A DNA stretch of 64,000 bases from Butyrivibrio sp. NC2007 (lineage in GTDB: Bacteria; Bacillota; Clostridia; Lachnospirales; Lachnospiraceae), in contig NZ_ATWY01000002.1 in assembly GCF_000421405.1 (NCBI RefSeq), positions 124,001 through 188,000 on the forward strand, read 5' to 3'. The notes under the pieces are model-generated. The model was given only the letters and a program-made list of their open reading frames with translations. It made no database searches and had not been told where the DNA came from. Of the stretch, positions 37,477 through 47,544 are shown piece after piece (positions within the stretch are counted from its first letter, which is position 1; the number at the start of each line of letters is the position of its first letter). Position numbers and translations under genes: made by a program.

Positions 37477-39198
37477 CTATTTGTATACCACAAAGTACCC
37501 GCCAAAATCATCTACATTATAGGCGCTTAAATCGCCAAAAAGTTGCAGCTCGCTACTTGCCACAACGAAGATATCATCTTCATATTTTTCATCCGTCACA
37601 TCCTCCGGAAGCTCAAAGATAAAGTTGCCAAAGGACTTCGCAATCCTGAATTCCGCATAAGGGTCTTTATACTCTACAGTCTGATAGAAGGTATAAGGAT
37701 CGTAATTTGTGTAATAAAGCGCCAGCATAAATGGCGATGAAAGGCCTTCGTAAGTCGAATGGATCATTCTCTTATCCTCCGACACCTCATAGGCTCTTTC
37801 AATGGCATCACCATAACCGGGCATATAGATACTAAGAGCATAATAGCTGTAATCCGCAAAGTAATCCTTTGTAAAAGACAGCGCTCCTATCAGCAAAAGA
37901 CCTGCAACTGCCACAAAAAGGCTCTTTGCATGCTCCAAGATAAATCCCGCACCAACGACAAAGAAGAATATGCAGGGAATAAACAGACAAACCAATCTGT
38001 TTATGTCAGGAATAATCATAACATCGAGTACGACAGAACCGATCACAGCTGAAATAAAGAGCATACTTCCGATTTTGTACTGAGGCGTAAGCTCACCCGA
38101 TTTGTCTTTCCCCGTAATAAGGTGCTTAACACTTATGAAAAGACCTATGAAGGTAATCGGGAACGTGAACTCAAACAGTGATGCATATCCGGGATAAAAA
38201 TGCGCAAGAGTAAACTTATCAGACCCAATGGAAACTCCCAAAATCATAAGCTTTAAGTTGTTTAAAGCTTTACCGAAAAACGCTCCGTCAAATGATATGA
38301 ACGCTTCTCCCGTTCTTGCGGCAGTAAACTTGTTAAAGCAGATAAAGTCTGTGACTATTTCGGGAAGCCCAAGGTAATTAACTGCATAAAACAGAAGGAG
38401 TGGCGCGAAAACCACCAGGAAAGTCACAAAGGAAGCAATGACATCTCTCCAGGTAAGTATCTTTGTCTTTAAGCTATATGCGCACAGGCAAAGAAGAAGA
38501 ATCGGAACTACGATTGTAGCAGCTCCGTAGCTGTACATGCAGACAGCAAAAGCTGCTGCGCTAAGGCAATAGAACAAGCCCTTTTTCTTCTTGACTCCCA
38601 GCATGAACAGCCAGAAGGAAAGCATCATGTTAAAGGGCATAATGTTACAGTCAAGACTCCATCTTGAGAGGATCACATGCCATGGACAGATTGCAAGGAA
38701 AGCTGCTCCAAGGAGTGAAAACTCATTCCTATATCTCCTGCCCTCCAGGGTGATCCTTAAGACTGCATAGAAAAGAGCTACCGTAAGAATTCCACATACT
38801 GCCGGGATCATTCTCAGGTTCCTGATTGATGGTCCAAACAAAGAAATAGAAATGACATTCAGATAAATAAGAAGAGGACTTCCACCGCCGCATCCCCAGG
38901 TTATAGGGTAAATGGGCCAGTGATATCCGTTCCTGTCGATGCCAAAGGTTGCAAGTGTATAAGCATCGTAGCCGATAGACGCCTCATCCTGCTGAAGCCC
39001 AAGGGGAATCTCTCCGAGTTTGTACAATCTGATGACAGCTGCAACTATCATGATCAGCAAAAAGATAATACCGGATGCCTTGTCAGAGATACCCAGCCTC
39101 TCATTCTTCCTGCCCCTGAAGTACAAAAATACAGCTGCCACACCCATAAGGATGTAGGCAGCTGTAGCTATATAGTTGTAATAATCGATTACTCGCAT
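37477..39198 (-). CDS. GT-C-fold membrane glycosyltransferase, PMT/GT39-like
   Basis: The 573-residue protein has about 11-13 membrane segments. The first extracellular loop after TM2 has LGEIPLGLQQDEASIGYD, an acidic pair in the position of the catalytic aspartate of GT-C enzymes (dolichol- or polyprenyl-phosphate-sugar users), and HWPIYPITWG further on. A C-terminal extracellular domain of ~130 residues follows. It would transfer a sugar from a lipid carrier to a wall polymer or protein outside the membrane. It lies 15 bp downstream of the DUF5722-like gene, so they may be co-expressed. Confidence 0.75.
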   Translation of the reverse strand: MRVIDYYNYIATAAYILMGVAAVFLYFRGRKNERLGISDKASGIIFLLIMIVAAVIRLYKLGEIPLGLQQDEASIGYDAYTLATFGIDRNGYHWPIYPITWGCGGGSPLLIYLNVISISLFGPSIRNLRMIPAVCGILTVALFYAVLRITLEGRRYRNEFSLLGAAFLAICPWHVILSRWSLDCNIMPFNMMLSFWLFMLGVKKKKGLFYCLSAAAFAVCMYSYGAATIVVPILLLCLCAYSLKTKILTWRDVIASFVTFLVVFAPLLLFYAVNYLGLPEIVTDFICFNKFTAARTGEAFISFDGAFFGKALNNLKLMILGVSIGSDKFTLAHFYPGYASLFEFTFPITFIGLFISVKHLITGKDKSGELTPQYKIGSMLFISAVIGSVVLDVMIIPDINRLVCLFIPCIFFFVVGAGFILEHAKSLFVAVAGLLLIGALSFTKDYFADYSYYALSIYMPGYGDAIERAYEVSEDKRMIHSTYEGLSSPFMLALYYTNYDPYTFYQTVEYKDPYAEFRIAKSFGNFIFELPEDVTDEKYEDDIFVVASSELQLFGDLSAYNVDDFGGYFVVYK

Positions 39199-39213
39199 TA
39201 TGATACTTCCTTT

Positions 39214-40827
39214 TTATCTGGCATGCATAGCAGCGTTCCAGTCAGAGATACCCATATAGGATGCAGCTCTGCCAATGTAAGCACCGGCATTTCCGCCATT
39301 CATCTGCTGGAAGAACTCCCAGGAAAGCTTACGTGATCCGTCCGGCCTTGTAAGGCCAAGTGACAAGCCCTGTGCCATCTCCACAGGATAGTCCGTCTGT
39401 CTGTTGAAGGTTATAAGCTTGATGTACTGATTGGTAACGCATCTCTGATAAGCATATACAATGGCTGCTGCCTGCGCTTCCTCTCCCTGAGTTGAAGAAT
39501 ATCCAACCTCAGTTAAAAGGATCGGTCTCACAGCGCCCTTACTGTTTCTGAAAGCCGGCTGACACATATAATCTGTAAGCTGCTCTATATTTTCCATCGA
39601 AATGAAAGGAGTGTCAATACTGTGGGTGATCATCGCCGGGTTCTTGGGTGTCCAGAAGCTCGTCCAGTTCATGGGATAATTGTATGGGTGCTCAGCAAGA
39701 CACCAGTCGATATTGCCCTGTGCTGTGATGCATGCGTTGAAGGCATCAAGCATGCTTCTTGCTGAAAAGTAAGATCCGTTGTGGATCCTGGTCCAGTTCT
39801 GATCAAGACTGATGCATACGTAAGCGTTGGCATTTCTGCTCTTGATTGCATTGTAGCAGACTCTTACAGAATCTGCATAGAGCTGCGCATAGGTCATCTG
39901 ATCGGTAACGCTTGAATAGTTCCAGGCGTTCTTAGCATTTATCTCATTGGCAATAACCCAGTTATCAACCTGTCCGCAACCATTCTTGCCGTTATATCTG
40001 CTGGCAAGGAAGGAAACCACAGCCTCGAGATACTCAAGTCCGTTATCCTCTGAGGTATTCATGAGATAGTAAGGTGCTCTGCCGATACCTCCCCTTGCTG
40101 TGGGTGATATCATGAACTCTTCACCGCGTGAATAGGGATTGAGAAGAACCATGGTCATGCCCATTCCCTGGTTTGTACTGGTCCTTACGCAGTGGTCATA
40201 CTGACTCATATAAGAGGAATCAAAGTAATAGGTCTTACCGTTATATCCATACTGAATACCGCCGTTTCCACCTATGACATCAGTGAGATTTATGTTGTAA
40301 GCTCCCTGCTGAACGCCGAGCTGAACAACTTCCGTATTACCGTTTCCGATCTTGGCTCCGTCAAGGATAAGGCCCTTCTTGCCGTTGTTCTTCCTTGCCT
40401 GTGAGCTTCCTCCTGCAAGGGCTTCGGGATTGGTTATATACTTGGCTCCTGCCACAGCAACAAATGCTCCGCCCTGCTTTACAGCAACCTGGAACTTGTC
40501 ATAGAGTCTGCAGCTTGTGGTCTGATAGCCCAGTGGCACAGAAAAAACTGCGCTTCCCGAAATCGGAAGTGATGCTATAGGAGCTCCTGCCGGTGCGCCC
40601 TGATACGGCTTTTCTGCAAAGAGATAGAAAGCTCCGTCGTCACTGTCAGGAAGGTCCGACGCAGAAACATTAACTATTACACTCTCTCCGGAAATAGAAA
40701 CTGAATTGATGGTAACTGCACCTTTTCCTGCAGCCTCTGCCTTAACAGGCACAGAAGAAAAGACACTTAGAGCAAGGACAGCCGTTGCGACTGCCATGGA
40801 AAGTGACGAAAAGATTTTCTTATTCAT
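39214..40827 (-). CDS. Secreted DUF5722-like protein with GH-A-type catalytic residues
   Basis: The ~537-residue protein has a signal peptide (cleavage near AEAA, ~33), an N-terminal beta domain (~35-140) and a TIM-barrel-like domain. Within the latter, WVIANEINAKNAW looks like the strand-4 NE acid/base motif and PILLTEVGYSS like the strand-7 nucleophile of clan GH-A glycosidases. The overall sequence recalls DUF5722. The start was moved to ATGAATAAG because GAGGGG precedes it by 5 nt. It likely cuts or binds an extracellular glycan; substrate unknown. It is followed by the GT-C gene. Confidence 0.65.
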   Translation of the reverse strand: MNKKIFSSLSMAVATAVLALSVFSSVPVKAEAAGKGAVTINSVSISGESVIVNVSASDLPDSDDGAFYLFAEKPYQGAPAGAPIASLPISGSAVFSVPLGYQTTSCRLYDKFQVAVKQGGAFVAVAGAKYITNPEALAGGSSQARKNNGKKGLILDGAKIGNGNTEVVQLGVQQGAYNINLTDVIGGNGGIQYGYNGKTYYFDSSYMSQYDHCVRTSTNQGMGMTMVLLNPYSRGEEFMISPTARGGIGRAPYYLMNTSEDNGLEYLEAVVSFLASRYNGKNGCGQVDNWVIANEINAKNAWNYSSVTDQMTYAQLYADSVRVCYNAIKSRNANAYVCISLDQNWTRIHNGSYFSARSMLDAFNACITAQGNIDWCLAEHPYNYPMNWTSFWTPKNPAMITHSIDTPFISMENIEQLTDYMCQPAFRNSKGAVRPILLTEVGYSSTQGEEAQAAAIVYAYQRCVTNQYIKLITFNRQTDYPVEMAQGLSLGLTRPDGSRKLSWEFFQQMNGGNAGAYIGRAASYMGISDWNAAMHAR

Positions 40828-40901
40828 GTAACCCCTCATTTCGAATTTTTTAAATTCTACAGTATTTTAATGATACCGAAAAATAGCCGAAATATCAACA
40901 A

Positions 40902-40923
40902 CCCCGGCTCCAAAGAGCCGGGG
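40902..40923 (-). terminator. Terminator-like hairpin after truA
   Basis: CCCCGGCTC and GAGCCGGGG form a 9-bp stem with a 4-nt loop. On the minus strand the tail is TTGTTG, so it is a weaker U-tract than the others here. Confidence 0.7.
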
Positions 40924-40935
40924 CTGGGGGTGTTA

Positions 40936-41688
40936 TCAATAATCAACTTTCATCATACAAAGTCCCTGAGGAGGGGCTGTGGGACCGGACCTTTGACGGT
41001 CGCAGGCATTTAAGATCTCTTCCATTTCCTCGGGTTTTATGTTCCCATAACCAACCTCTAAGAGAGTTCCTGTCAGGATCCTTACCATGTTCTGCAAAAA
41101 TCCGTTGCCGTGGAAGTAGAATCTTATATAGTTTCCGCTCTCCTCAATGTTGATGGTATCCACGCATCTGACAGTGGATTTCTTCATCTTGGTATTTCCG
41201 CAAAAACTCTTAAAGTCATGAGTTCCCACAAGAACTTCTGCTGCCTTTCTCATGGCTTCTATATCGGGCTTTTTATCAAGTATGGTCACATACTTTCTGT
41301 CAAAGACCGGCTTACTCTTTCCGTACCAGCAGGTGTATCTGTAGGTCTTTCCAAGGGCATTGTATCTTGCATGGAACCTATCCGAACATGCCTTAACCTC
41401 ATTTACACTGATATCATCCGGAAGATACTCATTCATGTAACTTTGAATCTCTTCCTCTGCCATATCAGTATCAAGAACAGCATTGGCTGTCATGGCCCTG
41501 GCATGAACACCTGCGTCGGTTCTTCCGGCGCCGATGACATTTACAGGTTTATCGGCCGGAGCATCAGTCATCCTGGAGAGCACCGACTCAAGCTTACCCT
41601 GGATCGTCATATCTTTCCCGGGTTGTCTCTCCCAGCCATAAAATCTGGTTCCGTCATAACTTATGATAAATTTGTAATTGCGTTTCAT
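40936..41688 (-). CDS. truA: tRNA pseudouridine synthase A
   Basis: TruA isomerises uridines 38-40 of the tRNA anticodon arm. The 250-residue protein has the catalytic aspartate in GAGRTDAGVHA (near residue 60), the FYGWERQPG start and QNMVRILTGTLLEVG. Full family length. It begins 25 bp after the phosphorylase-like gene and may be transcribed with it. GAGG lies upstream of the ATG. Confidence 0.95.
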   Translation of the reverse strand: MKRNYKFIISYDGTRFYGWERQPGKDMTIQGKLESVLSRMTDAPADKPVNVIGAGRTDAGVHARAMTANAVLDTDMAEEEIQSYMNEYLPDDISVNEVKACSDRFHARYNALGKTYRYTCWYGKSKPVFDRKYVTILDKKPDIEAMRKAAEVLVGTHDFKSFCGNTKMKKSTVRCVDTINIEESGNYIRFYFHGNGFLQNMVRILTGTLLEVGYGNIKPEEMEEILNACDRQRSGPTAPPQGLCMMKVDY

Positions 41689-41713
41689 ACTAAGAACCTC
41701 AATCTAAGATTTA

Positions 41714-44700
41714 TTATCTGATTTCAATCTTAACACAAACGCTTACTGCCTTGCCATCTCTTATAGCTACCGCATCATCACCCGAAACTGTGCTTCCCTG
41801 GAAAGTCTTGGTATCACCGTTTGCAAACTCTACAGATATTTCCTTGATCTCGTAATGTCCCGGGATCACATCGCTCTTTGCATCAATCTCATAAGTGATA
41901 TTTGTATCTGCTAAAAGAGTACTCTCTACAGTGTACTTGCCTGCCTCGTCCTTAATAAGATATTCAGGAATTGCAGGAGTTGGAGCAAATACCAGCTTGC
42001 CATCCTCGCACTTAAAGATGTTCTTACCAAAGAACATGAGCTTCCACATGCTGATAAACTCAATGGTTGAACCTGAAAGTCTGGCAACAAAGCCTTTTCC
42101 ATGGATAGCCTTGTTGGGGTTCATGCTGCTGGCAATAAATGATGAATTCTCAAGTGTGCTTCTTCCGTAAACTTCCTTATCAAGGAATGGAATTGCCTGC
42201 ATCTTAAAGTCCTCAAAGAACTCGCTGTAGAGTCCGCTCCTTAAGAGCTCAAGCAGATACTTGTACTCCATGTGAAGCCAGATTGACTCATTCTCAAGCC
42301 ATCCGGGTGTGAAGGACTTACATCTTCCATACTCAAAACTTGCGTTCTCAAGTGAAGCGTTAACCTTGTACATGGAGAGCTTCTTATCAAAGAGGTCACT
42401 GCCTTTAATTCTGTCGTAGATCTTTTTCTTCTCATCGTAAGTATTCTCAAGCTTAAAGAATCTTACAGGTCCTTCAAGGAAGTAAGGAACGTTCTGAACC
42501 TTGAAGCTCTTTGGATAGATTCCGTCTTCCTTCTTGTCGTACTCAGAAGCTTCGAAGGTGAAGTATCCCGGAGCAATTCCCTTGCCGAGGTCAAAGGCCT
42601 TGGATACACCCTTTTCAAGTCTCTTTTCCATCAGGCTAAGGATCTCTGCAGCTTCCTTTGAAGAAATAGTCTTCTCTTCATCAAAGAGCTTGCCATAGAC
42701 CTCTCCTCTATAGCTTTCAAGTACAGCATTTCTGTTATCCCACAGATCAAAATCAGAGGTAAATCTTGTTTCAATATCCTTAAGACTCTCGATGAATTCA
42801 ATACTGTCAGTAGGAAGTGTGATCTCAGCATCAAACTTTGAAATTGCATCCTTAGTAAATCTGATCATTCTAAGGAGCTCATAACTCTCATTCATGGATG
42901 AGCCAAACATTCCCGGCATACCGTTAAGAGCATCGTACCAGCCGGGCTTTCCGCCCTCCATCATAACGCCCATACCTTCAGGATCAAGGGCTGCAAACTT
43001 GCAGGCTGATAAAAGGACAAGCTTGGACAAAAGACTCATCTCTATATCCCTGCCCTCTGCATAGGTCTCAAAGCTGCCTTCCTTCTTGGCATTATCTCTT
43101 TTTGCCAGATAGTAGTACTGACGAAGACCATTCTCAGTCTCCTCATATTTCTTATGTCTTGGAAGGATCTCTACCTTTGCCTCAAAGGCTTTAACCCTTG
43201 TATCTACCAAAAGCTCTTTTTCCTTGTCAGGATAAACCTCAAGGAAGTCCTCAATAAGGTCGAGGTTGTAAGTCCAGTGATCTGACCAGTAGCCCTCACC
43301 GAAGTCGCCGTTGATGGTCTCTGTAGCCTTCTCCATTACCTTGGAAAAGAGCTCTTCGCACTCCCTGTCGGAGATTCCCTTCATGGAATCCTTGATTGCA
43401 GAAACCAGCTCGCCCGGTGTAAATGGCTGCTTAAGCCCAACTTCGCCAAGGACATTCGGGTTTACCGTGAACCTGAGCTGCTCGATCTTAAGCGGATTGT
43501 AGCCATCCATCTGAATAAGTGAGTAAAATCTCTTTATGTTCTCATCACCGACTATGCGGCTGAAGAATGTATCGCATCTTCTGTTCTGGTTGACGTCTCT
43601 GAAGTTACCGTTGCCCTGTGAATAGAACTCAGGTGACATTGAGAAGTAGTTGTAATCTCTCTCAAGATCGCCGTGCTTTCTGGAATATACATAGAAAGTA
43701 TGTCCTCCGGGAAGTGAGATTGGCTTACCTCCTCTGAGAACGTTATCCATGTAGTTGTATCTTGTGTAGTCATCAAAAGCCTTGTTTGCAGTTGATGTTG
43801 CAACATCTGCTGTAAGCTCGTCTGTGAGTCTCTCAGCCTCTTCAAACTTCTCTTCAAAATACTTTGGATCAATATCTCTTTTAAGGAAATCATCAAAGAT
43901 ATCCTTGTTTCTTACCTGTCCGATGAGCTCGTAAAGAGTCATGCTCTCTCCGCTGCCAAGAGTTTTCTTCTTAGCAAAGAAGCATGTCGGGAACTCGTTT
44001 GATACGTTCTGCTCTTTGGTCACAAGCTCGTCAAATGAAGTCTCTGCAAAGCCTACAGCCTCTGAAAGAGAAAGGTCATAAGCAAATACAAGTCCGGGAT
44101 CAACGATTGTGTGAAGATCATTTCCATCTTCATCAACAGCAAAACCGAAGTTTCCGCCGGGAACCTTCTTAACAACGGCAGAGTCTTCCATGGAGAATCT
44201 TACCCTGAAGAAAGGTCTCTTCTTGTCGGCATCCTCAACCTGCATGTATGCCTTGGTGGTCTGTACCATGTTCTTCATTACATCCATCATGCAGCCGTAA
44301 GGAATAAGCGCAGGCATTCCGTCAAGGACTTCAAGCTCGCGGCTCTCAGCGCCTGTGTTGGTGATGGTCACCATTCTCATAAGAGCTCCGATCTCCTCGC
44401 CCGGAAGAGTTGCATACTTAACCTTTACATCAAAGCCGTGTTCCCTGTCATCATCCTCGATGGTAAGGGTGTTCATATGGATCTCCATATCGGCATTTGC
44501 TGTGTTTTTTACAAAGGGCTCATAGACCATCCCGTTTGTCTTAATGAAGGTTCTAAAGCCTGTTCTTGATACATTCTGATAAGCTGTATGTGCAGGGTAG
44601 AACTCCATGATGCTGTGATCCTTATCCTGCACGCCAAAGCTTACTACAGCCTGTCCCCTGTTTACGTAGTAGCACCAGATAGGCGTTCCCTTGATTCCGG

Positions 44701-44782
44701 CAATTCCCGGAAGAAAGCTGGCGAAGGGACTCTTCTTGCCATAGCCCTTCATTACGTCCTTAACTTCATTCATGTTTTTCAT
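41714..44782 (-). CDS. Large GH94-like phosphorylase-family protein (divergent)
   Basis: The ~1,022-residue protein belongs by eye to the cellobiose-phosphorylase superfamily: an N-terminal beta-sandwich (~30-330), an alpha/alpha barrel with KPGWYDALNGMPG near residue 640 in the position of the catalytic acid, and a C-terminal jelly roll. It lacks the usual GDWNDG form of that motif, so activity or substrate may differ from known GH94 enzymes; GH149 or GH161-type phosphorylases are alternatives. No signal peptide, so cytoplasmic. The ATG is preceded by GAGGAG at 8 nt. It follows the 905-residue GH94 gene by 20 bp, suggesting a functional pair. Confidence 0.7.
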   Translation of the reverse strand: MKNMNEVKDVMKGYGKKSPFASFLPGIAGIKGTPIWCYYVNRGQAVVSFGVQDKDHSIMEFYPAHTAYQNVSRTGFRTFIKTNGMVYEPFVKNTANADMEIHMNTLTIEDDDREHGFDVKVKYATLPGEEIGALMRMVTITNTGAESRELEVLDGMPALIPYGCMMDVMKNMVQTTKAYMQVEDADKKRPFFRVRFSMEDSAVVKKVPGGNFGFAVDEDGNDLHTIVDPGLVFAYDLSLSEAVGFAETSFDELVTKEQNVSNEFPTCFFAKKKTLGSGESMTLYELIGQVRNKDIFDDFLKRDIDPKYFEEKFEEAERLTDELTADVATSTANKAFDDYTRYNYMDNVLRGGKPISLPGGHTFYVYSRKHGDLERDYNYFSMSPEFYSQGNGNFRDVNQNRRCDTFFSRIVGDENIKRFYSLIQMDGYNPLKIEQLRFTVNPNVLGEVGLKQPFTPGELVSAIKDSMKGISDRECEELFSKVMEKATETINGDFGEGYWSDHWTYNLDLIEDFLEVYPDKEKELLVDTRVKAFEAKVEILPRHKKYEETENGLRQYYYLAKRDNAKKEGSFETYAEGRDIEMSLLSKLVLLSACKFAALDPEGMGVMMEGGKPGWYDALNGMPGMFGSSMNESYELLRMIRFTKDAISKFDAEITLPTDSIEFIESLKDIETRFTSDFDLWDNRNAVLESYRGEVYGKLFDEEKTISSKEAAEILSLMEKRLEKGVSKAFDLGKGIAPGYFTFEASEYDKKEDGIYPKSFKVQNVPYFLEGPVRFFKLENTYDEKKKIYDRIKGSDLFDKKLSMYKVNASLENASFEYGRCKSFTPGWLENESIWLHMEYKYLLELLRSGLYSEFFEDFKMQAIPFLDKEVYGRSTLENSSFIASSMNPNKAIHGKGFVARLSGSTIEFISMWKLMFFGKNIFKCEDGKLVFAPTPAIPEYLIKDEAGKYTVESTLLADTNITYEIDAKSDVIPGHYEIKEISVEFANGDTKTFQGSTVSGDDAVAIRDGKAVSVCVKIEIR

Positions 44783-44802
44783 CAACACACTCCTCATAAA
44801 TA

Positions 44803-47520
44803 TTATAAGTAAACTTCAATTGTATGCTTTCCATCAGAAAGGCTGTCGATTTCTGCTGCAGTAAGTACAGCTCTCTTTCCGTCTTCCACTGCCATGTCTT
44901 TGCCATCGACTGTGGCCTTGCTCACCTGATAATCACCAACTTCCTTCTTGCCGGAGTTGATATATCTTACCTCGAACTCTTTTCCTCTGAACGGAAGTGT
45001 TATTGCAGCAATTCCGTTATCGTCAAACTGCTCTGCCAAAAGAGCCGGCTGCATGCATAAATCTCCTGCCTCTCCCCTTACACCAAAACTCTGGGTAACA
45101 ACAGTCATCATCATCCAGCTTGCAGCACCTGTGAGGTAGTTATAAAGGCCTCTTCCCTCTGCGTTAAAGTACTCCGGAACGCCGGGATAGATCCTGCTGA
45201 CTTCAAAGTTTGAAGAAGCCTTATACAATGAGTTAAGCGCCTTGTAGCCTTCCTTTGCAAAGCCCCTCTTGTACAGCGCATTTCCGAACATAACTGCCAT
45301 ATGGGAAAAGACAGCTCCGTTCTCCTTATCGCCGTAGGAGAAGCCGAACATTCTTCCAAGATCTGTTCTAAGGGCCTTAAAATCTGTATTTAAGCGATAT
45401 CCGCCGATGCCTTCTTTGTAGAGGTACTTATCGGCACTCTTTATGATCTCTTTTACGTTTTCTTCCTTGGCAGTACCTGACATTACAGAGAAAACCTGGC
45501 CTGTGAGCATCATTCTCACATTCTTGCCATCAGGAGTATCAAACTCTCCCTCTACTCTCTTGCCGTTGTCGTCATAATATCCGTTGAACCAGCCGTTTCC
45601 TTCAGAGTCTGTTACCCACTCCTTGTCCCTGATCTGGTTCATCATAAACTCAGCCTTGGCTTCAAGTGCCTTAGCGATATCTTCTAATGAGATTTCCTCT
45701 TTATCTCCTGAAACTGCATGGGATACCTTGTCCATGTAGCTCATAAGAAGCTCTCTCTTCTTCTCAGGTGATGAAAGAAGGTCTGCGCCGTCAGCAAAGA
45801 TAAGCTCTTTAAGTTCAGCTGCAACAGGCGCTGTAGTCTTGCCTGATCTATCAGCGTAGAGCCTTATATACTTCGCAATATCAACAAGATTTCCTGCATA
45901 TCCACATGTGAAAGCAACGCTCTCACCCTTGTGTGTTGCCATATCAAGAGCATCGTTCCAGTCAGCGCCGCGAAGTCTTATCTCGCCGTTATCTCCGACA
46001 TCATAGATTGCAGATACATTCTCAATAAGTATGTGCTCAAGAACGCTGCCCTGATACTCTGCGCCGTTTTTATCCTTTTGAACAACGCCGTAATCTTCGC
46101 CGTACTCAGCGTCTCTCTTCTCAGCTCTGCAAACAAGTGCATCCTTAAAGTAAGTAGCATTCTCACCCAGGATCTCGATGTCTCCTGTCTGGTCCATGTA
46201 GAGCTTAAGTGTAAGGAATGGCCAGAAACCGTGATCCATCCACACACGTGGAATTCCGTTTCTGTCTGCCTTGAACTCGCCGGGCTTATCACCGATGATG
46301 GTGGCATTGGTGCCATCAAATCTTACACCCTTAAAGTTGTCGATGATCATCTTCCTTACGCCGTCGGGATCCGTAAGAAGGAGTGCAAGGCAGTCCTGCC
46401 ATAAGTCTCTCCATCCTCTTCCGCCTCTTCCGTAGTCGTGATGAGGAAGGAATGAGCAGCCATAGATCCTTCTCAGCTGTGGCTGGAAGGTGATCCATTC
46501 CATATAGTTATCAAAGCCTGCATCCCCGGTTTTTACGTGGATGTTTGTCAGGTTGTTCCAGTAGTCTTTTGTTTCCTCGAATATTTTGTCTGTATCTTCC
46601 GCTTTTGTAATAGCCAAAAGAGCGTTTGCAATGTCTTTTTCCGGATCTGTTGTTGCGCCGATCGCCAGCCTGAAGGATACGGACTCGCCCTTCTTAAGAG
46701 TTACTCTCTCAAACTTAAGGGCTCCGATCATCTCTTTTCCATCTACGTTAAACGGTGCCTTCTTCCAGGAAGAAGATGTAATATCAAGAACGGTTCTGGG
46801 GCGTAAAAATGTTCCGCCCTCACCGATAAATAAATCCACATCAGCTATGAATTCTACAGGCTTTGCTCCGTTTGCTCCCGATCCGAGAACAAAGTATGTG
46901 GTGTCGTTTATCTGATGACCTCTCTCATCAAAGGACAAAGTGGGCTTAACCACTACGCCGTCCTCACATACCTTAGCCCTGTTTAAAAGAGCTGTTACAT
47001 GCCTGTGGTCTCTTAAGTTATCTGCACTTCTTCCGTAGATCGGGATCGCAGCCACAGGGGTAAAGGTGGTCTCAGTGTCAGAATCATTGGTGATCTTAAC
47101 GGTCATGACCTCAGAAGGAGTATCAAGGAGTGAGAAGATTGTAATCTCAGCGGTAATGTTTCTCTTCTTGTCTGTCCTTGTGACCTTCTGCCACATGCGT
47201 CCGCCTTCAAGAACCACCTTGTCCTCAGCATCGGTAAATCTCTCTGCTTCCTGCATAGCAGATGCTCCGCATGCTGACCAGATCCCATCCTCATAGGCGC
47301 AGAAGAAGTTTCTTGTATCTCTGTCGCTGTGAAGGTTGGAAATGCTCTTTGGTGCTATAAGGAAGTGGTTCTGATCAAGCTTGGCATCTCCGCCAAAATC
47401 AGGTGAAACCGCACTTCTAAGGCCGGTGTTGCCGGCAACGGGAATGTAAAGTCCACTGCTGTGCTGTGGATCCTCCATCCTGAAGTCTCCGCCTTTACCG
47501 GTAAATGTGTATCCGCTCAT
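44803..47520 (-). CDS. GH94-family glycoside phosphorylase
   Basis: The ~905-residue cytoplasmic protein has GH94 hallmarks: YGRGGRGWRDLWQDCLALL near residue 370, WMDHGFWPFL, the catalytic-acid region LRGADWNDALDMA near residue 520, and FSYGDKENGAVFSHM with LTGAASWMMM further on. Family members reversibly phosphorolyse beta-linked gluco-oligosaccharides to sugar 1-phosphate. The exact linkage cannot be told from sequence. Start at ATGAGCGG after GAAAGGA. It lies between the GH3 gene (24-bp gap) and the second phosphorylase-like gene. Confidence 0.85.
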   Translation of the reverse strand: MSGYTFTGKGGDFRMEDPQHSSGLYIPVAGNTGLRSAVSPDFGGDAKLDQNHFLIAPKSISNLHSDRDTRNFFCAYEDGIWSACGASAMQEAERFTDAEDKVVLEGGRMWQKVTRTDKKRNITAEITIFSLLDTPSEVMTVKITNDSDTETTFTPVAAIPIYGRSADNLRDHRHVTALLNRAKVCEDGVVVKPTLSFDERGHQINDTTYFVLGSGANGAKPVEFIADVDLFIGEGGTFLRPRTVLDITSSSWKKAPFNVDGKEMIGALKFERVTLKKGESVSFRLAIGATTDPEKDIANALLAITKAEDTDKIFEETKDYWNNLTNIHVKTGDAGFDNYMEWITFQPQLRRIYGCSFLPHHDYGRGGRGWRDLWQDCLALLLTDPDGVRKMIIDNFKGVRFDGTNATIIGDKPGEFKADRNGIPRVWMDHGFWPFLTLKLYMDQTGDIEILGENATYFKDALVCRAEKRDAEYGEDYGVVQKDKNGAEYQGSVLEHILIENVSAIYDVGDNGEIRLRGADWNDALDMATHKGESVAFTCGYAGNLVDIAKYIRLYADRSGKTTAPVAAELKELIFADGADLLSSPEKKRELLMSYMDKVSHAVSGDKEEISLEDIAKALEAKAEFMMNQIRDKEWVTDSEGNGWFNGYYDDNGKRVEGEFDTPDGKNVRMMLTGQVFSVMSGTAKEENVKEIIKSADKYLYKEGIGGYRLNTDFKALRTDLGRMFGFSYGDKENGAVFSHMAVMFGNALYKRGFAKEGYKALNSLYKASSNFEVSRIYPGVPEYFNAEGRGLYNYLTGAASWMMMTVVTQSFGVRGEAGDLCMQPALLAEQFDDNGIAAITLPFRGKEFEVRYINSGKKEVGDYQVSKATVDGKDMAVEDGKRAVLTAAEIDSLSDGKHTIEVYL

Positions 47521-47544
47521 GTTAGTTGTCCTTTCAAGCAAGTG

